Origin: an uncultured Paraprevotella sp.
GTDB taxonomy: Bacteria > Bacteroidota > Bacteroidia > Bacteroidales > Bacteroidaceae
Assembly: GCA_910584955.1 (NCBI GenBank)
Contig: CAJUDC010000045.1
Span: 1-16,844, forward strand
Direction: 5' to 3'
DNA: 16,844 nt
The position numbers were made by a program, and so were the translations under genes. Under the pieces are notes generated by a model that ran no database searches, was not told the DNA's origin, and saw only the letters and a program-made list of their open reading frames with translations. Below are positions 15,448-16,844 of this stretch, in pieces; the stretch's first letter is position 1; each line of letters opens with the position of its first letter.

Positions 15448-16029
15448 TCAAGAGTTTTCCGAAAGCAGACGCCGACGGATAATGCTCACCGTTTCGGGGG
15501 TGACCCCGATAAAGGAAGCTATTTCTTTCAACGGCACCTGCTCTTTCAAGGCCGGATATTGCCGCATCAGACTCCGGTACCGCTCTTCGGGCGTACAGCA
15601 ATAACTGTCCATCAGACGCCGATAAGCCATTACAAACAACTGCTCGGCTAACCGGCGTCCCAAGCGCTCCCGTTCCGGCGACGAATGCCACCATGCCGTC
15701 AATTCGCTATACCTTATTATATATAAGGTGGAAGAAGTCATCGCCTGTATATTGATCAACGAAGGACGCCGGCACAGGCAAGCCGAATATTCGCCCACCA
15801 GAGCGCCCTCGAAACTATAGCCCACCACATGTTCGTTCCCTGCCGAATCAATGCGGGTATGGCGCAACATCCCCTTCGACACATATCCCGCCACATCGGC
15901 TCCTTCCCCCTGCCGGATAAACAGTTCCCGTTTACCCAGTTCTTTCCGTTTCCCGTGTGTCTGGATAAACCGTGTCAGTTCGGAGAGATCCATCCGTTCC
16001 ATATCGTACTCATCCAAAACGTCTGCCAT
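15448..16029 (-). CDS. Crp/Fnr-family transcriptional regulator
   Basis: This 193-residue DNA-binding regulator has an N-terminal cyclic-nucleotide-binding beta barrel (about 20-115), a dimer helix (about 117-145) and a C-terminal helix-turn-helix (about 165-188, VPLKEIASFIGVTPETVSIIRRR). The phosphate-binding cassette position reads GEYSACLCRRPS and lacks the RxA arginine typical of cAMP binding, so cAMP is an unlikely ligand; this is common in Bacteroidetes members. Two cysteine pairs (C84 and C86, C144 and C145) are notable, but there is no Fnr-type cluster motif. A TATCTTTG box is 32 nt upstream. The gene diverges from the small acetyltransferase, with which it shares a 143-nt control region. 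Internal starts at M10 or M13 are possible. Confidence 0.9.
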   Translation of the reverse strand: MADVLDEYDMERMDLSELTRFIQTHGKRKELGKRELFIRQGEGADVAGYVSKGMLRHTRIDSAGNEHVVGYSFEGALVGEYSACLCRRPSLINIQAMTSSTLYIIRYSELTAWWHSSPERERLGRRLAEQLFVMAYRRLMDSYCCTPEERYRSLMRQYPALKEQVPLKEIASFIGVTPETVSIIRRRLLSENS

Positions 16030-16060
16030 CTGCCTTTTCCTCTTTGTGTTAGCCTATCTA

Positions 16061-16068
16061 CAAAGATA
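16061..16068 (-). promoter_or_regulatory. -7 promoter box of the Crp-type regulator
   Basis: The minus strand reads TATCTTTG, 31 nt upstream of the regulator start. The place expected for its -33 element (about 16088-16092) coincides with the -33 TTG of the divergent gene and is itself a poor match. Confidence 0.6.
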
Positions 16069-16087
16069 CTAAAAAAAACAAAAGACC

Positions 16088-16118
16088 TTGCCGTATTTTC
16101 CCATATTCGCTAGTTTTG
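16088..16118 (+). promoter_or_regulatory. Promoter of the small acetyltransferase gene (-33 TTG, -7 TAGTTTTG)
   Basis: TTG (16088-16090), a 20-nt spacer and TAGTTTTG (16111-16118) give both Bacteroidetes elements at the right spacing. The transcript would start near 16125, about 48 nt before the chosen start codon. This also argues against the longer start at 16116, which lies inside the -7 box. Confidence 0.7.
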
Positions 16119-16172
16119 TATCCGTATCAAGGCCATCCCTTCAAAGTGGCCCCACCCATAAAACCTATGCTT

Positions 16173-16433
16173 ATGAACATTACCCATTACACGGACAAAC
16201 AATTGTTCCAGACAACGGCAGACGGCTATACGGCCTACTTGGAATACACCGTAGAAAACGGGCGTCTTCTTGTGCTTCACACCGTCGTCCCGCCAGCTAT
16301 CGGCGGACGCGGCATCGCTGCCGAACTCGTAAAAACCGCTTTCGATTACGCCCGCCGTCAAGGCTGGCAACCGGCAGCGACATGCTCGTATGCACTCATC
16401 TGGCTGCAACGGCATCCCGCATACACTTCGTAA
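16173..16433 (+). CDS. Small GNAT-like N-acetyltransferase (YjdJ/Acetyltransf_CG type)
   Basis: This 86-residue protein matches the short Gcn5-related acetyltransferases of the YjdJ type (Pfam Acetyltransf_CG). The acetyl-CoA loop is V39-PPAIGGRGIA49, followed by an amphipathic helix (ELVKTAFDYARRQG). Near the end, ATCSYALIWLQRHPAY contains C71, the conserved Cys of this family, and the RHPAY ending. The acceptor substrate is not known. ATGs at 16167 and 16173 are both possible; family members start close to the second. It has a good promoter and diverges from the Crp-type regulator. A 146-nt gap separates it from the permease gene. Confidence 0.85.
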   Translation: MNITHYTDKQLFQTTADGYTAYLEYTVENGRLLVLHTVVPPAIGGRGIAAELVKTAFDYARRQGWQPAATCSYALIWLQRHPAYTS

Positions 16434-16509
16434 GACAGGCGGAACGGATCAACCTCAACCGAAGCCCTCTCTATTTGTTACAAAAATATAAATACATAGC
16501 CCCCTTTTC

Positions 16510-16538
16510 TAAAAACAGAAAGTTTTTACGTAACTTTA
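16510..16538 (+). promoter_or_regulatory. Hairpin and possible -7 box before the SLC13 permease gene
   Basis: A 7-bp inverted repeat (16510-16516 with 16522-16528, loop AGAAA) may weakly terminate the acetyltransferase transcript. TAACTTTA (16531-16538) is one base off the TAnnTTTG box and lies 40 nt before the permease start. Both calls are tentative. Confidence 0.35.
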
Positions 16539-16578
16539 AGCGCACAAATACAATATCAACCTATAATTTCTTGACAAA

Positions 16579-16844
16579 ATGCTGATAACGCTTGTAATCC
16601 TGGCTCTTTCGGCGGTGTGCTTTGCCATTGGAAAATTCCGTTCCGATATCGTGGCGCTTTGTGCACTGACCTCGTTGCTGCTGTTCAATATCCTTACCCC
16701 CGAAGAGGCCCTTTCCGGTTTCTCCAATTCCGTGGTGATCATGATGATCGGGCTTTTTGTGGTAGGCGGTGCCATTTTCCAAACGGGCCTGGCCAAGAAA
16801 ATCAGCGGCCAGTTGCTCAAGATGGCAGGTTCCAACGAGAACCG
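16579..16844 (+). CDS. SLC13/DASS-type permease, N-terminal part (cut by window end)
   Basis: The open frame from the ATG at 16579 runs to the end of the window (88 complete codons). It encodes hydrophobic segments at about residues 1-18, 22-38 and 50-70. The pattern FRSDIVALCALTSLLLFNILTPEEALSGFSNSVVIMM is typical of SLC13-like permeases, especially the kind with central TrkA-C domains; the loop with GFSN and the following GAIFQTGLAKK are family landmarks. Such proteins move anions such as dicarboxylates or sulfate. Sulfate would fit the sulfatase locus, but that gene is over 11 kb away and this is speculation. The rest of the gene lies outside the window. Confidence 0.85.
   Translation, partial: MLITLVILALSAVCFAIGKFRSDIVALCALTSLLLFNILTPEEALSGFSNSVVIMMIGLFVVGGAIFQTGLAKKISGQLLKMAGSNEN

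Overview
This window comes from a Bacteroidales gut-type bacterium (Bacteroides, Parabacteroides, Alistipes or a relative; the genus cannot be fixed by reading). The pointers are Bacteroidetes -7 promoter boxes (TAnnTTTG, mostly TATCTTTG) upstream of several genes, weak Shine-Dalgarno sites, a Ser-type sulfatase with an anaerobic sulfatase maturase (anSME), a GH2 enzyme with DUF4982-type C-terminal modules, and an HMA-AraC fusion next to a copper ATPase. GC is in the mid-50s percent by eye. No tRNA, rRNA, CRISPR array, transposase or phage gene was seen.

Left part (1-10662), sulfated glycan degradation and amino-sugar metabolism. A 5'-truncated anSME (+) converges, across a bidirectional terminator, on a DUF362 lipoprotein (-). 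Next comes a minus-strand run read from right to left: glmM-like phosphoglucosamine mutase, terminator, GH5 lipoprotein, GH2 beta-galactosidase-type enzyme, Ser-type sulfatase, nagA, terminator. The closely spaced GH2, sulfatase and nagA genes look like one transcript. The likely logic is removal of a terminal beta-linked sugar, removal of sulfate (probably 6-sulfate on GlcNAc), then intracellular use of GlcNAc-6-P. The anSME would activate the sulfatase by oxidising its Ser82 to formylglycine. No SusC/SusD pair, sugar kinase or nagB lies in the window.

Middle (10663-14654), a divergent copper block. A secreted DUF6250 protein shares a 4-base ATGA stop/start overlap with a 190-residue protein that joins an HMA-like metal-binding domain (CxxC) to an AraC-type DNA-binding domain. 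Next is a CopA-type Cu(I) ATPase with its own promoter, which holds a small dyad. The translational coupling of a secreted carbohydrate-type protein to a presumed copper sensor is the least expected arrangement here and the best candidate for an undescribed function.

Right end (14655-16844), housekeeping and regulatory genes. A short-chain dehydrogenase and a Crp/Fnr-type regulator lie on the minus strand. Diverging from the regulator are a small GNAT-type acetyltransferase and the start of an SLC13-type permease cut off by the window edge. The regulator and acetyltransferase promoters appear to overlap back to back.
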